Assembly (NCBI GenBank): GCA_002104895.1
Contig: MCFG01000007.1
Coordinates: forward strand, 87,501 to 151,500
Direction of reading: 5' to 3'
DNA from: Anaeromyces robustus
Taxonomy: Eukaryota; Neocallimastigomycota; Neocallimastigomycetes; Neocallimastigales; Neocallimastigaceae
DNA length: 64,000 nucleotides
Under the pieces are notes generated by a model that was given only the letters and a program-made list of their open reading frames with translations, was not told the DNA's origin and did no database searches. The position numbers and the translations under genes were made by a program. The first letter of the stretch is position 1. Every line of letters begins with the position of its first letter. Positions 53,401 to 64,000 of this stretch are shown one piece after another.

Positions 53401-54270
53401 GGTGATAAAAGAACAAGTGAGGATAGTGATATTATTAGTGAAAAAGAAAAACAATATATTGCAAAATTAAATTCTGAATTAGTACATTCTATGATGATTG
53501 TAAAATCAGAACCAAGTTCACCACAAAATATTATATTTTCTACTGTTCATAGTAATTCATCTACTCATTCAAATTATTCAGATGATAAAGAAAATAGTAA
53601 TAATGATAATAATCATACTAATACTAATACTAATACTAATACTAATAATAATAATAATCCACATCATCAACATTATCATTGTCATGGTAATCATATGAAT
53701 GGTAAGAAAAATTTAGAGCTTTTAGCAAATGAAAGTGTATGTAGTTCATGTTCTTATTGTTCATATTCAGATGATTGTAGTAGTGTTGTAAGCAATAGTA
53801 ATTGTAGTAGTAGTTATTGTTGTAATAGTAGTTGTTATTGTAGTTGTTGTAGTTGTTGTTGTACTTCACTCTCAAAAACTAACAATACTATTAATTTATC
53901 AATGTCAAAACATATTAATAACCAATTCCTTGTGAAAGCACCAACTTCTTGTTCTTCTCCAAGTGAAGAATACTTTAATATTAATAATAATATAAATAAC
54001 AACTTTAGCAATAATAATAATAGTAATAGTAATTTTGATATTAAAAGTCATGATTCTTCTTTATGTTCCCTTTCCAGTACAGAAAAACAAAAATTAAAAC
54101 ATCATTTACAAAAATTTTCAAATTATGATAAAAGTCAAATTACTTCTTCTGATCGTATGGAAGCTTATACACAGTATAAACGTGTTATGGATAGTAGAAA
54201 TAAAAATAAAAAATCCGAAACTAACATCATAGATAATAAAGAAGATAAAGATAAAGTAGATATATCAGGA

Positions 54271-54305
<35 letters not shown>

Positions 54306-55703
54306 TAACAACAACAACAATAATAATAATAATAATAATAGTAATAAATCTTTATCACCAATATCCAAACCTAAAAAATTGGTACGTAGACATAGTCATA
54401 ATGGTTTTTCCAATAAACTTAGTTCTTTTACACCTCTAAATGATGAATCTGCATCAACAAGTGGTATAGGATTAAAACAAAGATCAAAATCAAGTCATAA
54501 TATTAATGAACAACTTCGTATAAGTACAGATGAAGATACGTTAAGACTTCATCATATTAAAGGATTAAGTGATACTGAAAGTGAAAAATCTTATGTTTGT
54601 CCTAAATCTGCAAATATTTTTGATACTTTTGAAAAAAGAGAAGAACATCATAACTATGGATATAATGATGAACGTGTACAATCAAAACCTAAAAAAATAG
54701 TAAAAAATTGTCAACATACACATCATTGTAAAAACAAAAATCATCATCATCATCATCATCATTATTATCATCATCATAGTTTAAGTCTTGGTCATAGTCA
54801 TTCACATAAACGTAGTCATAGTCATCATCATAATACTAATCTCTTAAAATTTAGTATACATCATTCTTTAACAGCATTACCAAATAAACATTTCAAATCT
54901 ACAGATTCTGTAGGATCTAAAGATTCAGAAAAAGCCACTACAAAAAATAACAATAACGATAATAATACTATTAATAATAATGATAATGATAATAGCCTTA
55001 ATAATAATCATAATACTATTAATAATAGTGATAATGACAATCATCTTAATAATAATAAGGATACTATTAATAATAATGATAATGATAATCATCTTAATAA
55101 TGATACTATTAATAATAATGATAATGATAAGAATATTCAAAATAATAGTAATACTATTAATAATGATACTAATGATGCTAATGACAGTAATGTCAATAAT
55201 AAAAAAGAGGTTATAAAAATAAAAGTATTTGAACAAGAAAAAGAAAATGCGGATATAATAGAAGATATTAAAGAGATAAAAATAGATAAGGATGATAATA
55301 AAAATGAAAAAGATAAAAATGAAAAGGTAAACGTAAAGGAAATGGAAAAGAAAAAGGAAAAGGAAGAAAAATGTGAAATAGAAAATAACAAAGAAAATAA
55401 CAACAACAACAACAATAATAATACAAGTCCTATAAATAATAAAGAATATAAAATTGAAAAAAATGAAATCAATAACAAAAATACTTCACATATTGAAATT
55501 AAAGAAAAAAGAAAGAATTCTCAAAAAGATAGTAATAAAAGAGAAAGTTTAAGTCATAAATTGTCCCTTGAATTTCCAAAAATTAATAAAATTCATTATC
55601 ATCATCATCATCATCATCGTTTAAGCTTCTTTAATAAATCACATTCAACTAATGACCATGAAAAAGATAAAGAATTGGATGGTGAGGATTCTAAAAATTA
55701 TAA

Positions 55704-55762
<59 letters not shown>

Positions 55763-55854
55763 GTAGTAGTAACAATAGTAATGATCATCATCATTTTTGG
55801 AATAAAATTAAAACTTTACATCGTCATCATCATCATTTGAAACAACATAATTAA
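50469..55854 (+). CDS. Sel1-repeat protein (Skt5/Chs4-like) with Asn/Cys/His-rich tail
   Basis: Three exons: 50469-50481, 50698-51548, 51754-55854. The total is 4965 nt, 1654 residues. The start is the ATG at 50469 (MTSS), spliced in frame to DHIRV. Residues 5-288 are disordered with a PPPPRR motif and poly-Asn. About 290-585 hold roughly seven Sel1-like repeats, for example AMYRLSMAYLHG, AMYQLSKFYEKG, SQDYLGYCYQHG and AQYILGWFFEEG. In fungi such proteins activate chitin synthase (Skt5/Chs4) or scaffold signalling. The tail of about 1070 residues is low complexity. It has long Asn runs, a Cys/Ser cluster near residues 950-990, a His cluster near 1284-1320, and further His runs near 1575 and at the C-terminus. 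Human-type HRD1 partners also use Sel1 repeats, so the exact role is uncertain. Confidence 0.85.
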
Positions 55855-56611
55855 GTAATAATATTCCTATTTTTTTATCAGTATAAAAAAAACAAAAAAA
55901 AATAAAAAAATAAAAATAAAAAAACAAAAAACAAAAAAAAAAACAAAAAACAAAAAACAAAAAAAAAAAACAGAGAATCACAAAAATCATTATTATTAAT
56001 GATAATATAATAACAATAATATATATAAGTTTATCATTAATGATAATAATATTATATATATAATATATACTAAAAAAAATTTTTTTAACAAAAAATTTTT
56101 AATATTTACAATAGCCATATCATTATTTTTTTTTACATATATATATAAATAATAATATATATATTTATTTATTTATTATAAAAATAGATATTTATAAATT
56201 AATATTTTTATTATAAGATTTTTTTTTTCAAATGCTATTATTATATAAATTTTAATTTATTAAAAGTGTTTTATTCATTAAAAAAAAAAAAATAAAAAAA
56301 AAAAATAAATAAAAAAGACATATATAAAATATATAAAATAAATATTAAAAAATAAAAAAAAAATTAAAAAATTACATATATTTTATATTTTATTATTTAT
56401 TAAATAATAATAATAATAACAATAAAATACATTATATATATATATTTAAAAAAAAAAAAAGAATAATAAAAATTGGTGTATTTTATATATAACTTTATTT
56501 ATTTTTTTTTTTCGTGTTACATATATATTATCTTATTAACTTTTTTACAATTTTTTATTTACAAAAAAAAAAAAAAAAAAAATTTTTTTTTCATATTTAT
56601 TTGCTTAAGTT
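55855..56611. other. Convergent 3' intergenic region
   Basis: Spacer between the 3' ends of the Sel1 gene (+) and the ankyrin gene (-). It contains A and AC-rich runs and an imperfect inverted repeat around ATTAATGATAA (about 55995 and 56035) that could form a hairpin. It presumably holds both polyadenylation sites. No gene seen. Confidence 0.55.
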
Positions 56612-57511
56612 TTATTTAAGCATATTTTTACATATTTTATTCAAAATAAAACCACCAGTAGTAATTAAAATAGGAACACCAGACCAAAGTAAATAAGCTT
56701 TAGTTAATGTATCATAAATAATATAACCATTATCAATTATTGTAATACTTTTTTGAAGTAAATTCCAAAAATCATTAGTTATATTTTTATTTTCTATTAA
56801 AAGATCTTGTGGTTTTACACCATTATAATTTTCAATATCAAATCTTCCACCATTTTTATGTAATAAAGTTATTAAATCTTCATTTCCTAATTCCGCAGCA
56901 TAATGCATTGATGTACAACCTTGTTTATTTTGTCTATTTGGATCAGCACCATGATTAATTAAAAATTGAGCAGAAGCAAAATCCTTTTTTATAATAGATA
57001 ACATAAGTAGAGTATTACCATCTTCATTAGTAGCATCCACAAAATTACCAGAATTTAACCAATCCTTTCCAAATTTTGTTAAATTTTTAATATCATAAGA
57101 AGGAAGAAAAATTTTTTTATTATTTTGGTCTTTAAATTTTTTTATAAAAGGAAAGAACAACTATATATATATAATTATTCAAATTAAAGGTATTTTTTAA
57201 AAATATATATATATGAGAGATTTATAAAATTATATATTTAATAATAATATTATATAAATTATTATTTTTTTATTTTTTAATATAATTTTTTTTCTATATT
57301 TACATACATTATATAAAAAAATATTAATTAACATTATGTTAAATAAAAAAGTTTTAAAGACTTGAATTAGCACTTTCCAAATATAAGAGAGAAGTTCATA
57401 TATAAAAATTAATAAATGTTTTTTTAATATTGAATCATATATAATAATTCTTGAAGAAAATTCATTTTCTTCAATATTATCATTAACATAATACTTAGTG
57501 TATTTAACCAT
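56612..57511 (-). CDS. Ankyrin-repeat protein with terminal membrane segments
   Basis: Two exons on the minus strand: 57511-57308 and 57160-56612, with a GTATGT donor and an AG acceptor after a TA run. The total is 753 nt, 250 residues. The second exon has no ATG near its start, so exon 1 with its ATG is needed. Residues about 30-80 contain hydrophobic helices across the splice (FNIMLINIFLYN joined to LFFPFIKKF). About 110-190 hold two clear ankyrin repeats and part of a third (DGNTLLMLSIIKKDFASAQFL, GCTSMHYAAELGNEDLITLL). Near the C-terminus is another hydrophobic helix (AYLLWSGVPILITTGGFIL). Ankyrin repeats mediate protein binding. Hydrophobic segments on both sides suggest a membrane-tethered adaptor, perhaps at an organelle. 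Specific family not recognised. Exon 1 is less certain than exon 2. Confidence 0.72.
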
Positions 57512-58208
57512 TTTTATAAAAATAGAAATATAAATATTTAAAAATTATTGATAATATAAAAATTTAATATTTAATATATATATATATATAATAAAATAAA
57601 GTAAACGTATGTTAAGATAAAAAAAAAATTAAAGAAGAAAAGAAAAAAAAATCGAAGGATTTATACGATTTATATATTCTTTTTTATTTTTTATTTTATT
57701 TTTTTTTTTATATAAATATGCATTTAAATAATTAATAGATAATTAATATATCTAAAATCATAGTTATAATTAATATATAATAAGAATATACAGTTAATAT
57801 TGAATATTAAAACATAATCATCATCTTTAAAAAGGGAATTAAGATTTAAATCATTACATCATTAAATATATAATAAATTTGTTTAATATGCAGAATTGTT
57901 AAAATTTATATATATAATTAATTTATAAATATATAAATAAATTAATTATTAATTTATTATAAATTTTTATTGCCATATCTTGATGATTTATTACCATATT
58001 AGTATAGCCACAGAAAATCTATTGGTTGAATATTTAGCCATTTTAAAGACAATTATTGCCATTGTTATAGATGTATATAGATTTTACAAATATATAAAAA
58101 ATTGATTAATGAATAAAATATAATATAATATAATATAATATAATATAATATATGTTTTTAATAAATTATTAAATAAATTATTAATAAATCAATATAATAA
58201 ATTATATC
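57512..58208. other. Intergenic, no gene seen
   Basis: About 700 bp between the ankyrin gene start and the LTR-element fossil. A short region (57960-58085) is slightly less AT-rich, with repeated GCCAT/GCCA words, but no ORF or structure is evident. Confidence 0.55.
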
Positions 58209-59790
58209 TGTTAAAATATGTGAAATATGTGTTAAATATATTAAAATATATTGTATTAATTTAATGTATAAGCCACATTATATGAATATAAAAACATGTA
58301 ATTTATATAATTTAAATATTCGTTACTCTTTATCGTAATATATATTAATAAAGTTGACATAATTATTAAACCCAATTAACTGACTGTTAATAGATTAAGA
58401 GTCTCATTTGACTCAATAACTCAAGACTCTAATCATAAAATGAAATAGTGTTCCCACTATTTACATATTGACCAACTTATTTGCTCTGCCAGACATAATA
58501 AAATTTTGATAAATTCTTTTGTTTGAAATATTAAAATTTAAAATTTTGAAAAATTGAAATCTTAAAAACTGAAATGATTTTAAAAGTTGAAATAAAGAAA
58601 TATTTTAGAAACAATAAAATTTCCGTAATAATTAAAAGATTTCAAAAGTTTAAATCTTGCAATTAATATAAATTCTTGTTCATTCTAAGATTTCGAAATA
58701 ATTTTAAAATAAACAATTAAATTGTAAAATATGGTTGAATACGAAGTAAAAAGGGGAGATACTTTATCTGCAATAGAATTAAAATATGGTGTGCCTATGA
58801 AATTAATATGTGAATGTAATAATATTAAAAATCCAAATAAAATTTATGCTGGTCAAGTACTTACTATACCAGTAAAAGAAACAACTCGTGCTTTGGCGTC
58901 CTTTACACAATTAGTTATAAATACAATACCTACATTTATTAAAAACCCTGGTACTAGAACTGCAACATCAATTTTGGGAGGAAATGTTAATACATTTATT
59001 GCAGTATTTACTAGTAGAAGTAAAGTTGAATTAATTTGTAGTACATTATGGGCAATTGTTTCTTCAAGACTCGGGGTTTATTGTGAACCTTTAGCATGGC
59101 CTCTACTTGTATTTGATACCTATCAATTTCTTGATGAATTAACTACTGTAGAAACTAATACATTTTTCAGTTTAATAGATAATACTGTTAAAAATAAAAA
59201 TAATGCTGATTATCTTAAAATACTTTTTTTGGGTATACGCCAAATGGAAATGGAACATTAATTATTAATATAATAATAATAATAATTTTCAATTTACCAT
59301 TATGTTAACTTTTCACATAACAATAATATTTCATTACTTTATAAAATATATTTTTTATAATAAAAAGTTACCATTTATATCTTCTTTAAATATTTATATA
59401 ATAAAAAAAAAGACAAAAAAAACCAAAGTGTTAAACCATGAGTTGTCAAGAGAAAGCAAAACCAAAAAGGAAAATTATGTATTGTCAATATAATAAGGCG
59501 TGAATTTAATAATTTAATTAATGAATAATAATAAAGATAAATTATAAAAATTTTTATATAAATTTAATTATAGTTAATAATAAATAAATATTATACACAT
59601 ATTCACCTATAAGCCAATTTTTATTCTTCTAGAATAACTAGGTTTAGGGGGGAGTGTTAGAATATGTGAAAATATGTGTTAAATGTATTAAAATATATTG
59701 TATTAAATTTAATGTATAAGCCACATTATTTGAATATAAAATCGTAACTCTTTATCATAATATATATTAATAAAGGTTGATCAATTAACA
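58209..59790 (+). mobile_element. Small LTR-element fossil (Ty1/copia-like signals), non-autonomous
   Basis: Two direct repeats bound this 1.6-kb unit: 58209 to about 58362, and 59655-59790. Both begin TGTTA and share TAATGTATAAGCCACATTAT and CTCTTTATC. Immediately before the right repeat is a polypurine tract (AGGGGGGAG, about 59645-59654), the classic position for plus-strand priming. The right repeat ends near AACA. No gag, protease, integrase or reverse transcriptase is recognisable, so it is a non-autonomous or decayed element. The two LTRs differ by several percent by eye, so it is not recent. The interior carries the LysM ORF. Target duplications are not certain in this AT-rich context. 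Confidence 0.7.
58731..59261 (+). CDS. LysM-domain protein inside an LTR element
   Basis: Intact 176-residue ORF from an ATG. Residues 2-47 are a typical LysM domain: YEVKRGDTLSAIELKYGV at the start and IYAGQVLTIP at the end. LysM binds N-acetylglucosamine polymers such as peptidoglycan or chitin. The remaining 130 residues are mostly helical and hydrophobic (VNTFIAVFTS, LICSTLWAIVSS, LAWPLLVFDTY) and match nothing I recognise. There is no signal peptide and there are no introns. The LysM form with an N-terminal single domain resembles bacterial or phage proteins, so bacterial origin is possible (inference). It lies wholly between two LTR-like repeats, so it is a passenger or captured gene. 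The frame is fully open although the LTRs have diverged, which hints at selection or late capture. Confidence 0.78.
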   Translation: MVEYEVKRGDTLSAIELKYGVPMKLICECNNIKNPNKIYAGQVLTIPVKETTRALASFTQLVINTIPTFIKNPGTRTATSILGGNVNTFIAVFTSRSKVELICSTLWAIVSSRLGVYCEPLAWPLLVFDTYQFLDELTTVETNTFFSLIDNTVKNKNNADYLKILFLGIRQMEMEH

Positions 59791-60340
59791 ATTATATAAT
59801 ATTTAATTTTTTATTATAATTTATTTATTTATACAAATTTTTTAAAAAAAAAAAATAAAATAAAATAAAAATAAAAAAGTAGTAAATAACATAATTTATT
59901 ATTATTTTATTATTTATCTTAAAATAAAAGTACTTCTAAATTCTTCTGTATGTTATTTTAATAAAAAATATAAAACTAATACTATTAAATAATAGAATTA
60001 TATAAATATTTCATGAAATATATATATATATGTATATAATTTTATATAATTATTATATTTTATTAAAAAAAATTTTAATAGTATATAAAGGTTTTATTTT
60101 TCTCTCTTTTTTTTTTTTTAACTTCACATTCATATATAGATATAAATCATATATAATATATTAAAAATATTTTTTACTATTAGACTTTTAAATTATCTAT
60201 TTATAAAAAGTATATTTTTAAAATTAATATAATATACTAATTTATATTTAAATTATATATATTTCCACCATTAATATTAATTATTTATAATAAAAATTGA
60301 TATTATTATTATTATTATTACAATTATTTTTTTTTCTCTA
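59791..60340. other. Intergenic, no gene seen
   Basis: AT-rich spacer after the LTR-element fossil with homopolymers and ATAT runs. Nothing coding or structured is evident. Confidence 0.55.
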
Positions 60341-60349
60341 GATAAAATA

Positions 60350-60730
60350 TGAAAGAATTTATGAAAACAATCGTCATTATTCAAATTGTTATTGAAATTT
60401 ATGTTTGTATAGACATTTTCAAAAAAAAAAAGGGTCCAGAAGTTACTAAAAAAAATCTATAATTGATACTTTAACAAAACATGTTACTCCTATTCCATGT
60501 GGTTCATATATACTTACTTTTTACATTAATAAGAAAATAAATAAAAAATAAAATTAATATTTCGTAATAAAACTATATGTAAACATTAACTAACTAAATA
60601 AATAAATAAATAATTATATTTCTTTATTATATTATTATAAAAATCCATAAAAATTATTAAAAAATTTTATATTAACAGGAATAATTTTTGATACGGATTA
60701 TTATTAGAGATTTAGAAAAAGGAAAAATTG
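60350..60730 (+). pseudogene. Degraded exons of an unidentified gene
   Basis: After a pyrimidine tract and CTAG (about 60342) an ATG at 60350 opens a 37-residue frame (MKEFMKTIVIIQIVIEIYVC, then KKKKGPEVTKKNL, stop). Just downstream in another frame is IDTLTKHVTPIPCGSYILTF, which looks like a continuation after a frameshift. A further exon-like block (60680-60729) has an acceptor (TTAACAG) and donor (GTAAGA) but stops in all three frames. Sequence complexity and GC exceed the surroundings. I infer a decayed intron-bearing gene; its family is not recognisable. Confidence 0.35.
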
Positions 60731-61407
60731 TAAGAATATTTATCATTGACATTAAATTTGTATAATTGTATATGTAATATTTCAAAATAATTTATTTAAT
60801 TTTTATAATTATAATATTATTGACAAAAACTTTTTTTATATATAATAAAATCTTTGGTAAAAATGTTTAATGGATTAATCATTAACTTAGTGTAAATTGG
60901 AGACAAATATTATAAATTGAAAATTAGCCATGAAAGAATGATATTTACCCATAAATATATAATAACCATAATAGATATAGTTAATGAAAATATTTTGTTA
61001 AGTTGTAAATAAATAACTATTATTTAAATATTAAAATAAAGATTATTTTAATTGTATTTTATATTATTTAATACTTTATTTGATTAATTAATCTTTATAT
61101 GATTAATACAAGAATAATGAAATAATAATAAAAAAAATTAAAAAAAAAAAAAAAAAAGAATGAAAAAAGATTAAAAGAAAAAAGAAAAAAGAAAAAAGAA
61201 AAAAAAATAATAGTTATTTATTGTAATAAATATTAATAAAAATATTATTTTGATAATTAATATATTTATATATGATATAATATATAAAATACATTATGTA
61301 TTATATAATTAACTTGTAAATAAAATATTTAAATAATAAAATAATGAAATATAAAAATTAATGTAAAAATAAATAAATAAATAAAAAAAAAGAATTAATT
61401 TAAAATA
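60731..61407. other. Intergenic, no gene seen
   Basis: AT-rich spacer on the 3' side of the CFAP61 gene. It contains GAAAAAAGAAAAAA runs near 61170-61200. No gene seen. Confidence 0.55.
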
Positions 61408-62007
61408 TTATGGGAAATTATAAAATCCTGATTCTACTAAATATCTGTAAACAGTATGATCTATCTTTTTACGATCAATAGATTTATCAAATGAATCATA
61501 TAATTTAATTCTTTCTTCCTCAGGTACCTATATTATTTTATTATTAATTAAATATGAATTAATTTAATAAAAAAAAACAAATTATTATAGTATTATGAAT
61601 TTTAATATTTATACAAATTTAAAAATGTTTTTATCTATTTATATATAAATATATATAATTAATATTTTATAATTACAATTTCGTTTTTAGCAATATAATT
61701 ATATAATTTATCAAGTATATCTTTCATTTCCATTGGTTTTTCTGTGGAATCACTAGTACTAGGTTCATCATTATCATTTCCAAGTGGTAATAATGGTACA
61801 GAAGATGGGGAAGGATTCATTAAATCTGTACGTAAACGTTTCATATATGAACGGAAACGATCATGGAATAATGGTTGAGCCCATGGTTCATTAAGGAATC
61901 TAGTTTAAAAAGGAAAACAAAAACAAAAAATTAAAGTAATAATAAAATAATTAACAAAAGATATAATAATTATATTAAAAATGATGATAATAATCGTAAT
62001 CATAATT

Positions 62008-62062
<55 letters not shown>

Positions 62063-63124
62063 TAATAATAAAAAAAATAATAATTAAAACAATAATTAAT
62101 AAAATTGACATTATTATTATTATTATTATAATTATTAGTATTAATATTAGTATTAATATTATGTTTATTTTTCATTTTATTTTATTATATTCTATTCTAA
62201 TTATTAAAAAGTCATACTTCTTAAAGTCAGGTATAATTCCTTCATCGAATCTAGATATTAAACGGTTCAAATATTTTTCATGCATACCATATAAACAAAT
62301 CATATTTTCACTAAATAGGTCTTCTTTTCCTACATAAGTTAAAGATTGAATAAATCCATAGGTATCAATATGAATATGGAAATATTCAATTACTTTTTTT
62401 TCACTCTTTTCAAATTCTTTATTATTATGTATAATTAAATCTCTTCCCTAATTAATAATAAATATATATATATATATATATGTAAAATTATATATAAATA
62501 ATTAATACAATTAAAAAATTTAAAATATATAATAAATAAAATAAAATAAAATAAAAAAAAATAAAAAGATAATATTATTTTTTTCATACATAATTCTCAT
62601 CCGTTTTTCTAAATGCTTTAGTTTGATTAAATAGATAAGGTTTATCGAAATGGAAAAACATTAAATCACCAGGTAAAATACATCTTGTTGCAACTAAATC
62701 ATTAAAACTAATTAAAGCTTCATTTTCTTTCTTTATATCTTTAATTGCTTTTTCATTTCCTTCAAAAATAGGTAATAATGTTTTTGCAAGCTTATATATA
62801 AAAAAAAAGAATTTAAAAAAAAATTACTTAATATTTTTTTCTTTTTGTCAAATATTAAATAAATAATTATTATAATTATTTTTTTTCTTTTAAAATTATT
62901 ATTACTTTTTTTCCACATTCTTTTGAATTATAATAACTATGATTCCATAATGTTTCATATTTACTTGTATATCTTGTTAATGAACCAGCTGAGAAACTAT
63001 ATATATAAAAATTAAAAATGAATGAAATTATAATAAATTTCAATTAATATATATAAATTATATATACATATATAATAATAATAATTATTATTATTTATTA
63101 TAAATATATTATTCATTATTTTTA

Positions 63125-63161
<37 letters not shown>

Positions 63162-64000
63162 GTTTCTATTTACATATAATCATCATTGGTTTGGAAATGA
63201 CTTCCAATAATTAAATTTCCATCAAATACTAAGAATGAATTATTAATAGCATTAAATATACTATTATTGGTTGATTTTTTATCAACATAGAAGAATGCTT
63301 CAACATTTTTAATAGTAATCTCTTCATTACCATCATTTTCTACATTCTATTAATTTATTTTTTTTTAATTTATATTATATATATATTAAATGGTATGTTA
63401 TTAATTATTGTTTTTTTTTTTTTTTTTATTTTTGGTTTCTATTATAAATGATTATTTTTATATATATAAATATATAATAATTAATTAATTATACATACAC
63501 TTATTGTAATATCAGATAATTTAGAAATTTGTTCATCGAAACCAATTAGTTGATAATTTATTAAAACATTAACACCATAATTATGAATTAAAGATAATAC
63601 CTAATTTTTTTTTTTAATAATGATAAATATTAATATATTAATAATATAAGAAAAAATTTTTTTTCTTTTTCTTTAATTTATATTACATACTTTTTTTTCT
63701 AAAGGTCTATTATCAAACCAATGACGAACATTTTTATCATAATTTGGAATAATAAAGTAAATTTGTTCAAGAGGAACGCAATCCATTAAAGCTAATTTTT
63801 TTTTGAAAAAAAATTATTAATAAATAAAAATAAAAAATAAAAATAATATTAATATTAATAGTAAATATAATATTTTTTCTTAGTTTTTTTATTAATACAT
63901 CTTTTCTATAGAACAAATAATATAAAAAATTAAAATAATTATTTTACCTTTAAGAATTGGGAATGCTTGAATATCATTACCATAACTATTAAGTAAAAAA
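61408..64000 (-). CDS. CFAP61: CFAP61, C-terminal part (radial-spoke/CSC protein); 5' part beyond window
   Basis: Minus-strand exons from the window edge: 64000-63948, 63791-63691, 63600-63499, 63346-63174, 62996-62906, 62790-62590, 62447-62218, 61899-61677, 61527-61408. All introns are GT-AG with matching phases, and the stop is at 61410-61408. Visible protein includes AFPILKALMDCVPLEQIYF, a stretch with NNSFLVFDGNLIIGSHFQTN then FSAGSLTRYTSKY, YYNSKECGKKLAKTLLPIF, a segment with ICLYGMHEKYLNRL and RFDEGIIPDF, and FLNEPWAQPLFHDRF. This series corresponds to the C-terminal half of animal CFAP61. That protein belongs to the calmodulin- and spoke-associated complex at the base of radial spoke 3 and is needed for flagellar beating. 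A Ser/Pro insert (about 61740-61820) near the C-terminus is lineage-specific. Its presence implies motile flagellated cells. Confidence 0.83.

Noticed and set aside
56612-57160. Ankyrin ORF as a complete single-exon gene starting at 57160
   Set aside because: The codon there is TTG directly after an AG acceptor; exon 1 at 57511-57308 supplies an ATG in phase.
59302-59493. 63-residue ORF downstream of the LysM gene
   Set aside because: Lys/Ile/Phe low complexity within the LTR-element interior; no recognisable domain.
61975-62337. Ile/Tyr/Asn-rich frames on both strands
   Set aside because: They cover the AAT-repeat intron of CFAP61 at 61900-62217.

Overview
The window is extremely AT-rich (homopolymers, AAAT/TTTA microsatellites, poly-Asn tracts). 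It carries eukaryotic genes with short introns (GTAAGT/GTATGT donors, T-rich tracts, TAG acceptors). A Skt5-like Sel1 protein points to a fungus, a C-terminal CFAP61 (motile-cilium radial-spoke protein) to a flagellate, and a bacterial-type bile-salt-hydrolase-like enzyme to contact with gut bacteria. My best inference is a zoosporic, probably anaerobic gut fungus (Neocallimastigomycota type). No taxonomic search was possible.

Layout. 1-1565 (-): secreted PPP-type phosphatase, cut by the left edge. 5938-8181 (+): secreted double-domain linear amide C-N hydrolase, embedded in a tandem segmental duplication bounded by AAAT arrays. The second unit has both flanks of this gene but not the ORF, and also holds a MITE. 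12667-24831 (+): three tandem 7TM receptors; two end in an RGS domain and the third has lost it. 29249-37574 (+): 10-exon SCC2/NIPBL cohesin loader. 38956-41804 (+): 13-exon parvin, with no long ORF and rebuilt by splicing. 43319-45834 (+): one fimbrin-type actin-binding module fused to a coiled coil. 50469-55854 (+): Sel1-repeat (Skt5-like) protein with a long Asn/Cys/His-rich tail. 56612-57511 (-): ankyrin-repeat membrane protein. 58209-59790: small LTR-element fossil carrying an intact LysM ORF. 61408-64000 (-): C-terminal part of CFAP61, running off the right edge.

Reading frame was checked by summing exon lengths. The gene models for the three receptors, SCC2, parvin, the fimbrin-like gene and the Sel1 gene each total a multiple of three with one terminal stop. 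The three receptors share nearly all exon lengths. No operon logic applies. The two links between neighbours are the receptor array, which arose by duplication, and the adjacent parvin and half-fimbrin genes, both CH-domain actin-cytoskeleton proteins. Gene-poor stretches hold mainly simple repeats, one diverged dispersed repeat present twice, a foldback element and a degraded gene.
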